In this document: positions 1 to 13,058 of the stretch, in pieces | How positions within the stretch are numbered: the first letter of the stretch is position 1 | Layout: the number at the start of each line of letters is the position of its first letter | Source: Macrocybe gigantea | Lineage: Eukaryota > Basidiomycota > Agaricomycetes > Agaricales > Callistosporiaceae | Length of the DNA stretch: 64,000 nt | Direction: 5' to 3' | NCBI GenBank assembly: GCA_011319805.1 | Contig: SJRY01000299.1 | Span: forward strand, 124,001 to 188,000 | Program-made: the position numbers and the translations under genes | Notes under the pieces: model-generated | The model's database searches: none | Told to the model about the DNA's origin: nothing | What the model saw: the letters and a program-made list of their open reading frames with translations, nothing else

Positions 1-3000
1 AGGTATAACGCCGGCCAGGCCGAAGCGAAGCGTCTCGTCTTAATCGTTGGTAAATCGTCTGTCCTGAATACGAAATTTAGCGTGTATTGATGAGAATTCG
101 GTGCAGGCGATGGTCTTCGCGCCGACTTGCTTTTCAATGTCGACGGGTTTCATTTCATACCGAATGCGCCGTCCATCGTTGCACCCTACCTCCGATCAAT
201 TGCTGAAAGACGTGGGGCTTTTGGCGTTTCTCACACTCACGTTCCGACCGAAAGTCGCCCTGGGCATGTCGCGATAATTGGTAACTAATGTGCTTCCTTT
301 CGTGATCTATCTCACACAAGGTCTTAGGTGGAATGTATGAGGATGTTTCTGCTGTGACGAAGGTACGCACCGCTCTTGAACTGCAGGTCCAATCAACGTG
401 AAAGCTCATATGGAACTTAGGGGTGGAAAACAAATCCTGTAAGCTCTCTACGGTATGACTGTGACATTTGAACGCTGACGTCTTTCAGGTCGACTTTGAT
501 TCTGTTTTCAACCAATCGTCATTCACGTTCTCATTCGGTTCACCGGATATCCTGCCAATGTTCGCCCGTGGCGCCACCCCGGGAAAAGTGAAGACCTGGA
601 CCTATCATGAAGCGGATGAGGATTTCACGAAAGGGAGGATTGACTTTGTGGCCTGTTTCGAGCAATGTCTTATCTTCTCATTGCAGATGCCACTGCGTTG
701 GATGTCTGGGTGCTCGAACAACTGAAAATCCTCTTCCACAACGCGACGACTGACGCGGTCCTCCGAAAACAGCTCAACTCTGACAAAGTCATTTTCTTCC
801 TTCACCTGCTAGGCCTGGATACAACCGGTCACTCTTATCGACCGCATTCAAAGGTGAGTTTAGCGATTCGGGAGTTCGCCAATTTTTAAGCGGCTTTTCA
901 GGAGTACATGAAAAATATCCAAGTTGTGGATGACGTCGTGAAACAGACGGAGAAGCTCGTGTTCGACTTTTACGGCGACGGTGAAACAAGCTACGTCTTC
1001 ACCGCAGACCATGGCATGTCTGTTATCGGGAATCACGGCGATGGTGGTAAATCCTCATTTCATTGAAACTCTTCATACTCAGGGCATGTGACACAGATCC
1101 CGACAATACACGTACGCCGCTCATCGCCTGGGGACGCGGCGTCAGAGGTCCCCTGCCGGACTCGAACCCTTCGTCTCACGATTCATATTCAGCGCCCTGG
1201 CGCCTGGGACACCTCCTTCGACGGGACATGGAACAGGCCGACGTCGCTGCACTGATGGCTTCTTTAATTGGGATCGACTGGCCCGTGAATTCTGTCGGGG
1301 TCCTGCCTGACGTTGATCCGACAATCCCGGGCTATCTGGAGCCCAAGCTTGGCGACGAGGCGCGTGCCCGGCTCGCCTTGACCAATTCAAGGTGCGTGTC
1401 ACCCGCGTGCCCGTGATGCAGGATTGGGCTGATTTCTTTGTGCCTAGGTCATTTTAGAGCATTACCGCGTTAAACATAGTGCGACCCTTTGCCAATTCGA
1501 GGCACGCGCGTCTAACCACGTTTGGCAGACATGAAGCAGGCGAGGGCGGTGCTTTACAAGCCCTTCCGGCCCTTGGAGGGCTCCGATGACGTGGAAAATA
1601 TACCCCGGAGACTCGCATTGCTGAATTCGATAGAACAATTCATCCTGAGGAAGGACTGGAATAAGGCTCGAGAGACATCTGCTATGGCCATCAAATTAGG
1701 ACTGGAAGGCTTGCGATACCTTCAAACTTACGAGCGGCGCCTTTTACGAGCCATCGTTACTGCAGCCTACATTGGCTGGACCGCATATGCATCTCTATTC
1801 GTCTTTAGACCGCTAGACTATACCGGCCATCTTAAACCAAGCCCGCGGACATTCTGGATCATCAACGGCATCGCACTGCTCATCTTTTCTAGCTTTTGTG
1901 CGCTCTTCGCAATCCAGCATTCGCCTTGGTCATTCTATGTCTATGTAGCCTTTCCTTGTTTCTTCTGGCGCGAGTTCTTGATACAGGCCGTCCCAGCTCT
2001 ACGCATCGCGTCTGGCAGGCAAAATCATGCTTTTCTCAGCGGGTTTTTCACTCTTTTGGCTATTGTGGGTGTTATGCAGGGTATGGTGGTGAGTTGGTTT
2101 CTTTGTCGCTCGTGGCTTGGTGAAAATCGAATATTTCCAGGCCGGATATACCCACCGCGAGATCTGGAGCGTCGGATTCGCCATTGCTGGCGTCCTTTGG
2201 CCGCTGACCTGGCCAAAAGGCTTGTGGAAAGAGAACTTTACACTGAGTTTGACCTGGTCATTGTTGTGTCTGGTTACTGGTGTATTCCCTTTGCTCCCAG
2301 TGGATAAGAAGGAAAATCTGGTTGCCATGTGAGGAGTTTTACTGCGGACGCTCGACGGTTTGCTTATGTGCGTTGCAGCCTCGCAGGTGGCGTTTTGGTC
2401 CTGGTTGCAGGATGGACGTCGTTTGCCCTGATTCCGAGAAACCGTGGACATGTGAGCGAGCTCCGCTTTAGTTTGCTTTTACAGGCATGTCCTCCCCAGT
2501 CAACATTTGCACGTATGCTCACGAAATTCTTAGTCGGCATTGATCGTGCTCACGATGATCGTCACTGCGAGCTCCGTGTCGAACCTACAAGCAAAACTCG
2601 GACTGCCAGTCCTAAACCAGATACTTGGATGGACCCTGCTCGGTGCGTCGCCATCTTCCCTGATCTTTTGACGCAAAAAAATAAAATAAAAACCGACGAC
2701 CAGCTTCCGCGTCCGTGCTGCCTTTTACCTCGAACGCGGAACACCACACGCGGCTCTCCAAGTTCCTGACGTACTTTATGGGCTTTGGCCCGTGCTTCGT
2801 CGTCTTGTCTATCAGCGTCGAGGGTCTCTTTTACGTCGCGTACTCTGGCACGCTCCTCGCATGGGTGCTCGTCGAGTCCGCGGTCCGCGCTGCCCATGCT
2901 GGTTCGGAGGCCGAGTCGAAGGGGAAGACGGAATTTGACGGGAAGCCGAGGGAGAACGGGGCTGAGAGGACGGCCCGGGCGGTGGTGGGTGTGAGCTCAC

Positions 3001-3831
3001 GCGCGGTGTACAGGTTCCGCTCCGACGACCTCCGCATCGCGCTGTTCTTCCTGTTCTTTGTGCAGGTCGGGTTCTTTGGCACTGGAAAGTGAGCCTGCCC
3101 GGTTCGGTCAACCTGTTGATCCTGATTTGACTGTTCCCGTTTTCTTGTCCCGTGGCTCCTGCAGCGTCGCATCGATATCGTGGGTCACTTTCACATCCTC
3201 GTTCTCGTCCCTGCTCGTCCCTGATTCGTAAACTGACGACGACTGCGACCGCGTGCAGATCCTTCTACCTCGAGCCCGTGTACAGACTCATCCCGATATT
3301 CAGCCCATTCTTCATGGCCGCACTCCTCGTACGCACCCGCCACCCGTACTCGGCATTACTCTTTTTTTAATTCCCCCCCCTCCCCATCTTTGGCAGATAT
3401 TCAAAATCGTAGCGCCGTACGTTATCCTGTCGGTAGCAACGGCGCTGCTCAACGATGCACTGCACATGCCGCCGCTCTCTCTCCTGCTCGTCGCGCTGAC
3501 CCTGACCGACTGTGCGTCGTTTGTCGTCTGCCGTTCGCTCATCGTCGTCCGGTCAACACGCTGATCGGCCCTTTTCTTAGGCATGACGATCACGTTCTTT
3601 TTCAACGTTCGAGACACAGGTGTGGCGGGCTCTTTGTTCTCTTTTTTTTTTTTTTTGGAGACTTGGACTGACAGCGGTGTGCATCTGTGTCTAGGTTCAT
3701 GGTTGGAGATCGGCCAGTCGATCAGCTTCTTCTGCATCACGTCGCTTCTGCTGTTGTGGTCCGCCGGCATCTGCGCCGCAGGAGAGTACCTCCTGTCCGA
3801 CGTCCTGGGCTCACACAACAAAGTCGAATGA
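1..3831 (+). CDS. MCD4: GPI ethanolamine phosphate transferase 1 (5'-truncated by window edge)
   Basis: MCD4/PIG-N adds phosphoethanolamine to the first mannose of GPI-anchor precursors in the ER. The first exons carry the alkaline-phosphatase-like lumenal domain: VGDGLRAD (from 107), the nucleophile region [10 protein letters not shown] (about 220-260), [18 protein letters not shown] (about 510-560), [13 protein letters not shown] (about 808-845) and TADHGM...GNHGDGD (about 1003-1100). Then come the linker YKPFRPLEG and a run of hydrophobic segments to the stop at 3829-3831, as in the PIG-N C-terminal domain. About fifteen small introns. The start codon lies left of the window; position 3 looks like the first base of an internal exon. 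Two junctions are odd: the intron ending at 686 has GG instead of GT at its donor (634), and the intron near 1390 keeps frame only with a weak donor. Identity is very secure. Confidence 0.95.
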
Positions 3832-3867
3832 CAGGCCGTGCATGTATATGTATATATCATGATTGAC

Positions 3868-3873
3868 AATAAA
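3868..3873 (+). terminator. AATAAA poly(A) signal of MCD4
   Basis: AATAAA lies 37 nt after the MCD4 stop and only 39 nt before the stop of the converging P450 gene, in an 80-nt gap between the two stop codons. The two 3' UTRs must overlap. Confidence 0.55.
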
Positions 3874-3911
3874 AAAAAAGTCCAATGTGATAGAAACCAA
3901 GCGGATTACTG

Positions 3912-5846
3912 CTACTCCACGACGCGCTTGTACCGAATGAAGCACGGCTCTCCGACGGGCCTGGCCTGCTGAATGTCGTTGTAGTCTGGCTTGGGGAGCG
4001 TCTTGGCGATGTTCCCGGCAGCGTCGACAACGTCGTACTGGTACCCGGCGACAAACAGCGCGACGATGATCTTGATCTCGAGCTTGGCGATCTTCATGCC
4101 GGTGCAAGGATGCCTGCCCGCGCCCCACCCGAGGAACGCATACGTCGCGTTCTTGTCCTCCTCGCGCCCGGGCTCGAACCTGTGCGGGTCAAAGCGGTGC
4201 GGATGCGTGTAGATGCTCGGATCCATGTGCACGTCCGCGAGCGAGTACGCGAGGAAGCCGCCGGGCTGGACGACGGCGCGCCCGCCGACGTGCATGTCTT
4301 CCGCCAGGTTGCGCCGCAGAGCCGTGCTGCACAGCACGATCCGGAGCGTCTCGCGTATGACGAGATCGAGCGCCGGCATCTCGTCCTCCCACGCCGCGAT
4401 CGGGATCGAGGCGAGACGCCGGTGCAAGGGCTCGTGCGCAGACGAGGCGGTGGTGTTGGTGTGCTTTTCGATCAGCGCGCGCACTTCGTTTATCACTTTT
4501 TCTCGCCATTCGGGGTTGTGCGAGAGGAAGAGGAGGGACCAGCATGCTGTCGGGCCGATGGGGGGTTAGCAAACGGGAGGGGAGAGGCGCGTTTGGACGT
4601 TACAGTTTATTCCGGTGTTGACGACGCCAGCAAAGACGACGCCAAGCATAAACTGAAGCAATGTATCGCGTCAGTGAGGGGGGGAAAGATCAGAGCGTCA
4701 ACTCACGCCAACGATCTCCTGGTCGCCGATGCCGTCTGCCAAGAGGACGTCGATCGCGTCAGACGACGGCACATCGGCTTTCTTGCGACGATCGACATAG
4801 TCCAAGAGGATGGTGTAGAGCTCCTTGGTCGCGCGCTCCTTGTTGCGTTTCGCGGGACTCGGGAACCACGGGAGGAGCAGCGCGGTCGGCGTCGCGCTCT
4901 TTTCGAGCGTCCAGTAGAGCTGTTGCACCTTGTCGAGCGTCGCATAGTCCGAGGCGAGCTCGTGACAGGTCGCCATTCGCACCGTCATCTGGAACACGAG
5001 CTGTAGAGGGGAGAAAAGAAGAGGTTGAGCTGTGAAAAGGCTTCGCGGGAGAAGAGAAGAGTCGGACGGACGTCGTAGATGTTCTTGAACGGGTCCATCT
5101 TGCCTTCTTTGCCCCACGTGTCCATGCGGGCCTGGATATCGTCGAACAAAGTTGGGATGACTATATGCCCGCAGAGAGAAAGGAGTCAGAGAGGACTGGA
5201 ATAAGGGCACAAAATAAAGTCGCACTCGCCTTCCTGCAGCCGCCTCCTATTCAAGAGGGTGGCGATCTGCTTGTTGAACCAGGTGACGTTGCCTTGGGCC
5301 TGGAAGTCAATGTTGACGTCTTGCAACTGGGGTGCCTGAAACGAGGAAACGAGCGTCAGACGGGCATTACGGCGGCCACACGGGGGGAAAACGCACAGAG
5401 CCCATGAGGATCTTGTATCCCTCTGTAAAGTTGAGGCTCTTGTTGTCAAAAAACGCCTTGCGGGCCTCCAAGCCTCTCATGGCCGTGACAGAATGCTTTT
5501 TTTTTTCCAACGCACACAACCGGTCAGCGTATCAGCCAACTTTACAAGAGGGATGAGCGCGACGCACATGGAGAACGTTGAACGTGAACATGTCGCCAGA
5601 GATCTTGGTAAAGTTGGACCGCAGGAAATCGAAGCGCCGCGTGAAGAACGGCCACGCGGTGAGGATGGAGAAGCCGCCGAGGTGCGGGATGCCGTTGTGC
5701 TTGCGCGGGGCGAAGAACGCGGGGTAGAGGAACATGGCGAGGGTGATGAGCCCGAGCGCTACGGCTACGAGCGTCACGTACGAGGACGAGTACGCTTCGA
5801 GCAGCCCCGCCGCGGTGTAGTTGTGGATCCCCGGCGTCGCAGACAT
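3912..5846 (-). CDS. Cytochrome P450 monooxygenase (copy 1)
   Basis: Haem-thiolate monooxygenase, anchored in the ER by one N-terminal membrane helix (about residues 22-45, before the basic PRKHNG turn). Seen in order: the K-helix ExxR in LVIRETLRIV (about 4350), the PERF-type FDPHRFEPGR (about 4170-4190), and the haem loop FLGWGAGRHPCTGM (about 4100-4135) with the cysteine ligand. It ends PCFIRYKRVVE at 3912. The start at 5846 is the first ATG before the membrane helix. Roughly eight exons; one intron interrupts just after NVLH. It is clearly paralogous to the P450 at 13680-15562, sharing TLEKSATP, EPLH-RLAS and intron positions. I cannot assign a CYP family or substrate. No frame break seen. 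Confidence 0.92.
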
Positions 5847-6049
5847 GATGTAGGGTTTAGTGTGTGCTGAGATGGGACATGCAAGGGCTTTTTTATAGCG
5901 AAGTGATCGATCAGGAGAAAAAGGTCCGTCGGTGAAAGCAAAGACCCCAGACAGCGCAGATTACAGCCGACTGCCATGTTTCCTGTCAGGGTCGGTAATT
6001 CTTTTGCCAACAAAACGGCGAGAGCGTGCTGCGGCACGACCTCTGCAGA

Positions 6050-6260
6050 TCTGAGCTCTCAGCGTCGGATTATCAATAAAATATGAGGTGACTTTTTTTT
6101 TTTTTTTGGTAAGGTAGCCAAGTGTGTCGTATGGGGTAATCGAAAATGGCTTGCTTTAATTGGCGAGCATGCGTGGCTTCGAAGATTTGCCCCGAGTGCG
6201 AGATTGGATAGAGGGTGCTGCCAATCAAGGCCCGATTTCGTCATTCCTATTACGACTCGG
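6050..6260. repeat. Diverged direct repeat, left copy
   Basis: Shares with 6790-7050, in the same order: a GTGAC + T-rich run, a TTGATTGGCGAG-like stretch, GTGGCTTCGAAGA, and TCGTCATYCCTATTACG followed by a CTCG/GGCCY stretch. Copies differ by many substitutions and indels, so the duplication is old. No coding potential recognised. Confidence 0.55.
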
Positions 6261-6789
6261 CCCTAATGGTATGAAACTTGCAACAGAAAAAGTGGGATAA
6301 TTGCACCTCGAAAAAATTGATATTTTGCAACATGATAAGTATGACATCATGGTATGCACGACAAAAGCATTTCGTTTGATCTCTTGAAGCAGTGTTCCGA
6401 TCACACACACACAATTTAGCATTCGTGATCTTCACAGCAACTTGTCATGATGATGTTTTTTGTTACATGCTGTAGAAAACCAATGCTCATCACTATCCAA
6501 CTAATACATCTTCGTTCGTTCCACCTCTCATCCGTAAAATTATTACCTCCCTCTCAACCTGGTTTCAATGCATCACCGGCGGCCAATCACCCGGTGAGTC
6601 GCGAGCGGCTCTCACTTCGCACACCTCGCCGAGCCATGTAACGCTCTCTTGTATCCATGGTAAATCCACGTGCCACTGCTGTGCCGACGCGCGACGAGGA
6701 TCATCAGCGTTCAATGCTCCGCGAGCGCAGTCCCCTCAAAGCGAACAGACTTCAGGTTGCGGCCGCGACCAGCAAGCATAGCCCCGTGC

Positions 6790-7050
6790 CAGACGCTGCG
6801 CTTAAATACTGATGTGACTTTTCTTTTTGGTTTGAAGTACTCTGTGGTTGGGGGGTCATTCGATGATTGAACGTTTTGATAGGCTGCTGTTTGCCATTTG
6901 CCTTGATTGGCGAGGACGCGTCATGAGGCCTGAGGGTCCGTGGCTTCGAAGACTTGGCTTCGACCTGCGACGTTCAAGATTTCGAGATGGCAAGGCCCGG
7001 GTTTCTCGTCATCCCTATTACGCCTCGTCGGGCCTTTCGTCGGCACACAG
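6790..7050. repeat. Diverged direct repeat, right copy
   Basis: Partner of 6050-6260: AAATACTGATGTGACTTTTC, CCTTGATTGGCGAGGACGCG, GTGGCTTCGAAGACTTGGC and CGTCATCCCTATTACGCC occur in the same order as in the left copy, spaced slightly further apart. Confidence 0.55.
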
Positions 7051-7626
7051 GGATACCCTGGGACACCACATCGCTGCTGTCACCGGACAGTAGAAAGTTT
7101 GAAATGTCCGTCTCCGATCATACAAATTCGTCTTATTCCGCAGCACCGACAAAGGCCATCAAACGCGAGGTCAGCGAAAAACGACAGACTCGGGTCGTTG
7201 CGTGCTTGCTGGCTTTCAATCTCTCCATCCAAGCATTCCAACGGCGTCTCGACTTTCTGGAAGGGGACTGACCCAGGTGGCGACCGTCGCTTTTTATCAT
7301 CAAGTTAATTCTGGGTGCGTTGAAGCGCGATGGCGTGCGATGGAAGCGACGGCATCGCTGAGAAGACATCCATTGTCAGAATTTCCGAATGGTTGCAGTA
7401 ATACCTACGTGGGAACAAAACGAACGCAATGAAAAAGCCAGACGATTATAAAGAAGCTCGACAGAATAATGAAAAAAGAAAATTTCCTTTGAAAACAACA
7501 GATACCATGAAATGACCCCCGCGACGATTAGCGGCAACAAGTACAGTAAAGTAAAGAATTAATCTGATAGCTCAAACGAACGTCGGAAAAAAAAAAAAAA
7601 AGAAAGGATGAAGGAGAGGCGCGTCG

Positions 7627-10600
7627 TTATGAACGAAGTGTATGTGGCACATGCGACGTGCTCGAGAACGCGGCGATCATCTCGTCAATCTCCTCGTCCA
7701 CACCACCAAACGTGAATCGGTGTTCACGATCACGATCCGCACTCCGGTCATCCAGCGGAAGCTCAGGCAGCGGTGGCGGCGGTGTCGCCATCGTCGAAGC
7801 GCGCGAATCGCGCTGCGACATGGCCTCCTCAAAGTACGAGCTCAAGAGCGACATGTGCCCCGCGTGCCGCGGCGGCGCAGGGAAGTCGGACAGGTTGGAC
7901 ATGCGCGACGCCGTGGACGTCGTCATGTAGCTGCTCCGTGTCGGGTCGGCAGAGGGCAGCGGCAGACTGGACGACGCGACGCGCGGCTGCGTGATCGTGG
8001 GCTCGTTTTCGGGTTCGTGCGCACTAGCGTGCCCCTCGGACCTGCTGTGGCGACCCTCCGACATCTGGCCTGCCATGGACGACCGGTGGTCCGTCTGCAC
8101 CGCTGGTGGCGTCGTCACGGACTCGATGACGCCTACTCTGAACAGTTCTTTGTCCATCATGCGAGACGTCAGCATAAGCATTTCCTCATCATGAGCAAAT
8201 TCTTACCGGTTCCACCGTGATCTGAATCCGTGGGCGATGACGACCCTAACGACACCGCCTCTACCTCAGCTTCCACATCTACAGGAAGGGTGCCAGAGGG
8301 CTTGAACGCCTGTATCGGATCCATCAGCACCGCCTGCCCTGGCGCGCGCGCCTCCCTCGGGGGGCCCTCCTCAAACACAAACTCCAAGCTCGACTCCCCC
8401 TGCCTACCGCCACCATTCAAGTCCGCCGTGTTCGGCACCGCAATGCTCGACCGCGAGTACTGGCTGCTCTCCCGCTCCGCCGCGAGCTGCTCGTACTCCT
8501 CGCTCAGCTGCCGCGCGAGGCTCGTCAACCCGCTGCCCGTCCGCGCCAGCCGCGAGCGCAGCGAGCTTGTCGGCGTCGTAGCCCCCAGTGATACCGCCAT
8601 CGCCGTCGCCGCCGTCGTGTCGTTGTCCCGCAATGCCCGTGGCCGGTAAAACAAGTCATGGAAGTGCTGAATGTCGTCCGGGTTGTCAAAGAACCGCGGT
8701 GAAGGCTGCGGCGACGAGTTGTCAGACGCCACGCCTGGCGAGAGGCTCAGCCGGCGGAGATCATCCACGCTCGAGGACCGGCGCATCGTCGAAGTCGCTT
8801 CCGAGACCTCCCGCGGCAGCATCGACGAGGACGCGAACGTGTGTTTCGGACTCGGATCGCTTGTATTTTGCAGTTGCGTGACATACGGCGGACGCGAGGC
8901 GTCATACTGCACCGGCTGTCTGTATGCCCGCTTCGGTTGGGGCGAAGCGGGGACCGAGCTAGGCACCTTTCTCGGGATCTCCGGCAGCCGCACAGCATTC
9001 GCGAGCGCCTCGCCGACGCCCACCGTGTCCAGAATCATCGTCGAGTTGCGCAGCGACTCGTGGCCGCTCTCGGAAATGAAGGGCGAATACTGGATCTCGT
9101 GCGGCAGGATCTCCCGCACGACGCCAGGCGACCATGCCGCCCACATCTTCGCGGGCGGAGGAACGTCGCTGTCCGGCCGTAGTTGAGGTTTCAAGCCGGC
9201 GCCCTCGTAGAACGAATCGCGCGATGCCTGGGCATACGGGTGGAGATGCGGCGGCGGGCGCTGTCGCCGTGGGCCTTCGTCCTGTTGCTGTTGTGGAGCC
9301 TTGGCCGCCTGCGAAGATTCGCTAGAAGAATGCTTGAGTCCGGTATCAGTCGGGCTTGCTCGCACGAGCCGCGCATCTGTGCGATACGACAAGCCGCCTT
9401 GGGCATATGGATGCGAGGGCATCTTGAGGGCATCGCGGGCGTCGCCATCCAAGGGAGGCGTCGAGATGGCTATCCCCATCCTGACATCGCCGCTACCGCC
9501 AGAAGGCACGGGAGACGTGGAACTGACCGAAGGTCCACTCTCCACTTGGATTGAGCAGGGTCGGCCAGCCGGATAAACGTCGTCTCGTCCCCCTTGAGCA
9601 CCGTCTCCAGCTTCACTCCGCGCGCGTCCAGCACATGCTCGGTGTTGGAAGCACCGCTGACAGTCGCGCTCCGATCTCGCTTCCTCAGCACCGTTCGCCC
9701 AAAGGAGTCCGTCCTCGAGTGCCCGTGAGAATGCGACTTGGACGACTTGGACAGTGTCTTGCTGAGCGAACTGGAATACGCGTGGGATATCCGGCTGAAT
9801 GTGCCCGTACTGGTACTGGTCGTCTGCGAATTGGACTGCTGCGGCGGACGCGTCGATACTGTGGGCATTTCAGCCTGGCTTCCAAGGTAAGCACGGACAG
9901 CGAGAAACTCGAGATTGCTCGAGTCTTCTTTCCGCTTTCCCTTGTTCGTGAGAGATTTCGAGCGACCGCGAGACACGCTTCGCGTCTGCTTGTTTTGGAA
10001 GGAATGCGTCGCTTGTGCCTGCCATTGCTTACGTTCCCTGTCAAGAGTCTTGCCTTCTTCGAGGACCCTGATCCAAAATGTCAGTTAGTGAGAGCGACAC
10101 GTTAATGACAAAGTCTAAGACATACTTGGCCAAGGAAGGCACCGGACTTGGAAGAGCGAGGTCATCTTGAGCGAAGCTTTTTGGTCTCGGGGGACGTTGC
10201 CCGTCGTATCGGACGGCACAGCGGGAACGGGCGCACGAGAAGGACCTGCCTCCGAGGAAGCCATATTAGTTCTTTTACGAAGCTCCCCAACGGACCTCGA
10301 ATGGGCCAGAACGCGAGACTGCACACCATCTTCAGACAAGCGTTTCTCGTTACCCCAATGGGACTTCCTGGCGGACTGACAATCCTGCCACTCGTCAACT
10401 GGGCTCCATCTCCCTCCTGCCTGACCTTGAGACGCGGCCGAGGGAACAGCAAGGCATCGCACCACGTCTCAGCGGACAACCAGCGATCCTTGATTTTCGG
10501 CGCGGGTTTCGTGGCATGGGGATTGCGCAGATGCGACGTCGGTTCGTTGGCAGCTTGGAGGTTCGGGGTGGAGATGGAGCTCCTGAGCTTTTTCATGCCA

Positions 10601-11696
10601 CCAGCAAATGATCGAGAATGTTGAAAGAGGTCGAGCCGCCAACGCTCGCTGCGTTTTTTGGCGCCGAGAAAGTGAGCCGGGGAATATTTCGCGTGGCGTC
10701 GGGAGTTTGGGAGTTCGACCATGCGGGCGCCGTCTGGGGCTCATCGGCGGCATGCTCTGATAAATAAACATAAGCGTAAGGGTGTTGGGAAGCCGAGCTA
10801 GGGGTGACAGGAGACGGCGACCCATTTTCGGATTCGGGTGGCCTGAGAGGGTCGCCGACAGGAGAGGAGGGGTTCGGTTGGCCTGGTGATGGTATTAGGG
10901 TAGAGTAGTACGAGTTGTAGTAGTCTTCGTCAGTGGTCACGCTGTCGACAGCGTTCGGAGGAAAAACGCTTGTTCTGAGTTTGCTCTGCCGATGCTCATG
11001 CGACTCGGACGAACAGCGGGGTCGCGGTCCAAAAGTGCCAGCCGTCAGGCTGGAAGCTGGACGTTCGGACTTTTTAGAGTTGCGGGAAATTTTCGCCGAG
11101 GCTGTCTTTGGCGAGTGGAGCGCCTTGCGGCTGGACGAACCAAAAGAGAAAAGACTGATGATGCTGGCGCGGCTCGGGGAATTTTGGTCCTTGGGAAGAC
11201 GCCTGATGGGAGGCATGGGCGACTCTCCAACGCCACCTGAAGAATCGAGGTTTATGTACGATGGTGCCGGAGGACGCTGAGGAGTTGAAACGGTCGACCT
11301 TCTCTGCGTGATGGTGCCAGGCCGACTGGGATCAATGGCACCGGAGGAGATGGTCCGACCGGAAACGAATGATTGTGTTCTGCCTCGCAACTTTTGATCC
11401 ACAACGTTCGCGCTATCACTCGTATACGAGCCGTGACCGATGGAGAACGTCTTGTGAAGCTCGCGGCTTGCCAAGGCCGTCTCCTCATCTTCCCCATCCA
11501 AGCTGTTCCTCTCTCCTCGCCCTCGCTGCCCAGGAGGAGGCTCATACGGCCCATTGTAAGGGATGTACCAGTCCTCGTCCTCCCGCTGTTGCTTCTTGTT
11601 TTCCCTCAGGTTCGTGAAGCTTGGTTTAAGGCCAAGACTGAGGCCGATCCGAGATAGACGGGTGAAGGTGCCAGAACCAGAGGCTTTGCTGGTCAT
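7627..11696 (-). CDS. Large Ser/Pro-rich protein of unknown function
   Basis: Start ATG at 11696 (MTSKASGSGTFTRLSRIGLS); stop at 7627. The first exon runs to about 10650, then several exons with SRSVGELRKR, a TLDRERKQWQAQ segment, a very long exon (about 9545-8200) and a last exon ending TSHVPHTLRS. The product would exceed 1,000 residues. It is low in complexity: Ser, Pro, Thr and Gly dominate, with poly-Gln (about 9285), RRSSSVDDLRRLSLSP-like basophilic phosphosite motifs and no transmembrane segment. The only compact-looking piece is KDRWLSAETWCDALLFPRPRLK (about 10440-10500). It resembles fungal regulatory or scaffold proteins in composition, but I recognise no domain. One intron is clear: donor GTAAGAATTT to acceptor CAGAG near 8145-8210. 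Others, around 10330, 10600 and 10090, are inferred from frame changes. Confidence 0.75.
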
Positions 11697-13058
11697 GACG
11701 AGCAGCAACGACTATGCCGGCTTGGATAGCGCGAACGGAGAGACAGCGGCTATGTCACAACAATCAGCGACGCAGGGGACTTCGGGTTATGTTGATCGGA
11801 GAAGCAAAGTATCAGCATGCTTTGTGACACGAAGCCTGGGTCATCAGACTACTCACGGCAAGCCGTCCTTCCTGGAGTAAAAATACAAGCAACTTTGAAA
11901 ACGCGACCTGACCGCGCGCTGCTGGCCGTTGGTGGTAGGAATGGGCTGGAAAACCACGGGAGCGAGTGCACATTTTCACAGCGCGATCAACCCTGCTAAT
12001 TTCAAAGTTTCACACGGCGCATCTGGACCCTGATCGAAGATAAAAAGGACTTGATCTTCCTGTGCCACGAGGCTCTCAACTTAATTTCTCATCCACAGCA
12101 GGGGAACAAAAAAGGCCAGCAGAAGACGGCCTGGTCGTCGTAAACATTCAGCCCCTTGGTTCTCACCTTGAGGGACGATTGTGCAGTCAGGGTTATGTAT
12201 TGATAGCAGACTTTTCTTAGATGCAAGCTAGATCCTGATGAAATAAACAGAGAATGAATGACAAACGGTATATTCCTCCCAGGAAAATACGATACACGTC
12301 GTCAAATGAACAGCAATACACAGCGATGAGATGAGCCTAGACAGATATAAGCAAACTTGACCAGTTAAAGGCAACCATGGGCATTCATGTACGTGGATGG
12401 GATGATTATGACAGGCCGTGATGATCATGATCAACAAGCTCCATGATGCGCAGGTCCCAATCACAGCCGCAATGGAACAGGACGCTGACATCACCGAGCC
12501 ACATCATTCATATGATCACGACGCGCGGCACGTGGGTATAAGCAAACTGACACACCGAAAGAGTTGAAAGGTCGCAAGTTACAGGCATAACCAAGAAACA
12601 CAGAGCATTTGCATCGTCGACACAGGAATGAATCCTTATTGCCCATAGAAGATTGGGAATGCAACCTCTACCCCAGGTATTGCTGTTGAGCCAAGGCAGT
12701 ATATGTAACACTCAGTGAGGGCTTCTCGGTAGCATGGCTTGTTTTGATGCTAGAATCATATTTGGAATCGCGAATAGTGATCGGAGGGTGCTTTACGCAG
12801 CAGCCACTAAATTGATACAAAGCTAGGTTTGAGCTTGAGCAGCTTGGAATGATCTGTGTCAGCAATGTAACCAGGAGAGCGGATATCTTTAACAATGCAT
12901 AACACACCCTAAGGAGGGCGAGAAACCGCGGCGTGGATCCGGGCTTCATTCCAGCCACTGATAAAGCGAGACTATTTGATGAGCGCTAAAGCGTCGCGTA
13001 TGATGGTCCATTTCGCTTCGGAGAATGGGGACGCCTCGAAACAATATTTAGCTGTCGG
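11697..13058. other. Gene-free interval
   Basis: Holds the upstream region of the Ser/Pro-rich gene (start 11696). Remaining open frames (for example 12228-12494 and 12668-12958 on the minus strand) show no recognisable motif, no consistent splice signals and irregular codon use. I see no repeat or RNA gene. Confidence 0.4.

Larger units (their letters stand above)
5847..7626. other. Gene-free interval between the P450 and the Ser/Pro-rich gene
   Basis: Open frames here are short and lack codon character. The left part should hold the promoter of the P450 starting at 5846. The only structure I see is a pair of diverged direct repeats (6050-6260 and 6790-7050) and a T15 run in the left copy. 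Poly(A) run of about 15 at 7587-7601 lies beyond the 3' end of the next gene. Confidence 0.5.

Noticed and set aside
4110..5006. 298-codon plus-strand frame over the P450
   Set aside because: Antisense shadow of the P450, with Arg/Val/Glu-rich composition typical of the complement of GC-rich exons.
7587..7601. Poly(A) run as a second retroposon tail
   Set aside because: I found no flanking target duplication or insert boundary; it is just 3' of the minus-strand gene.
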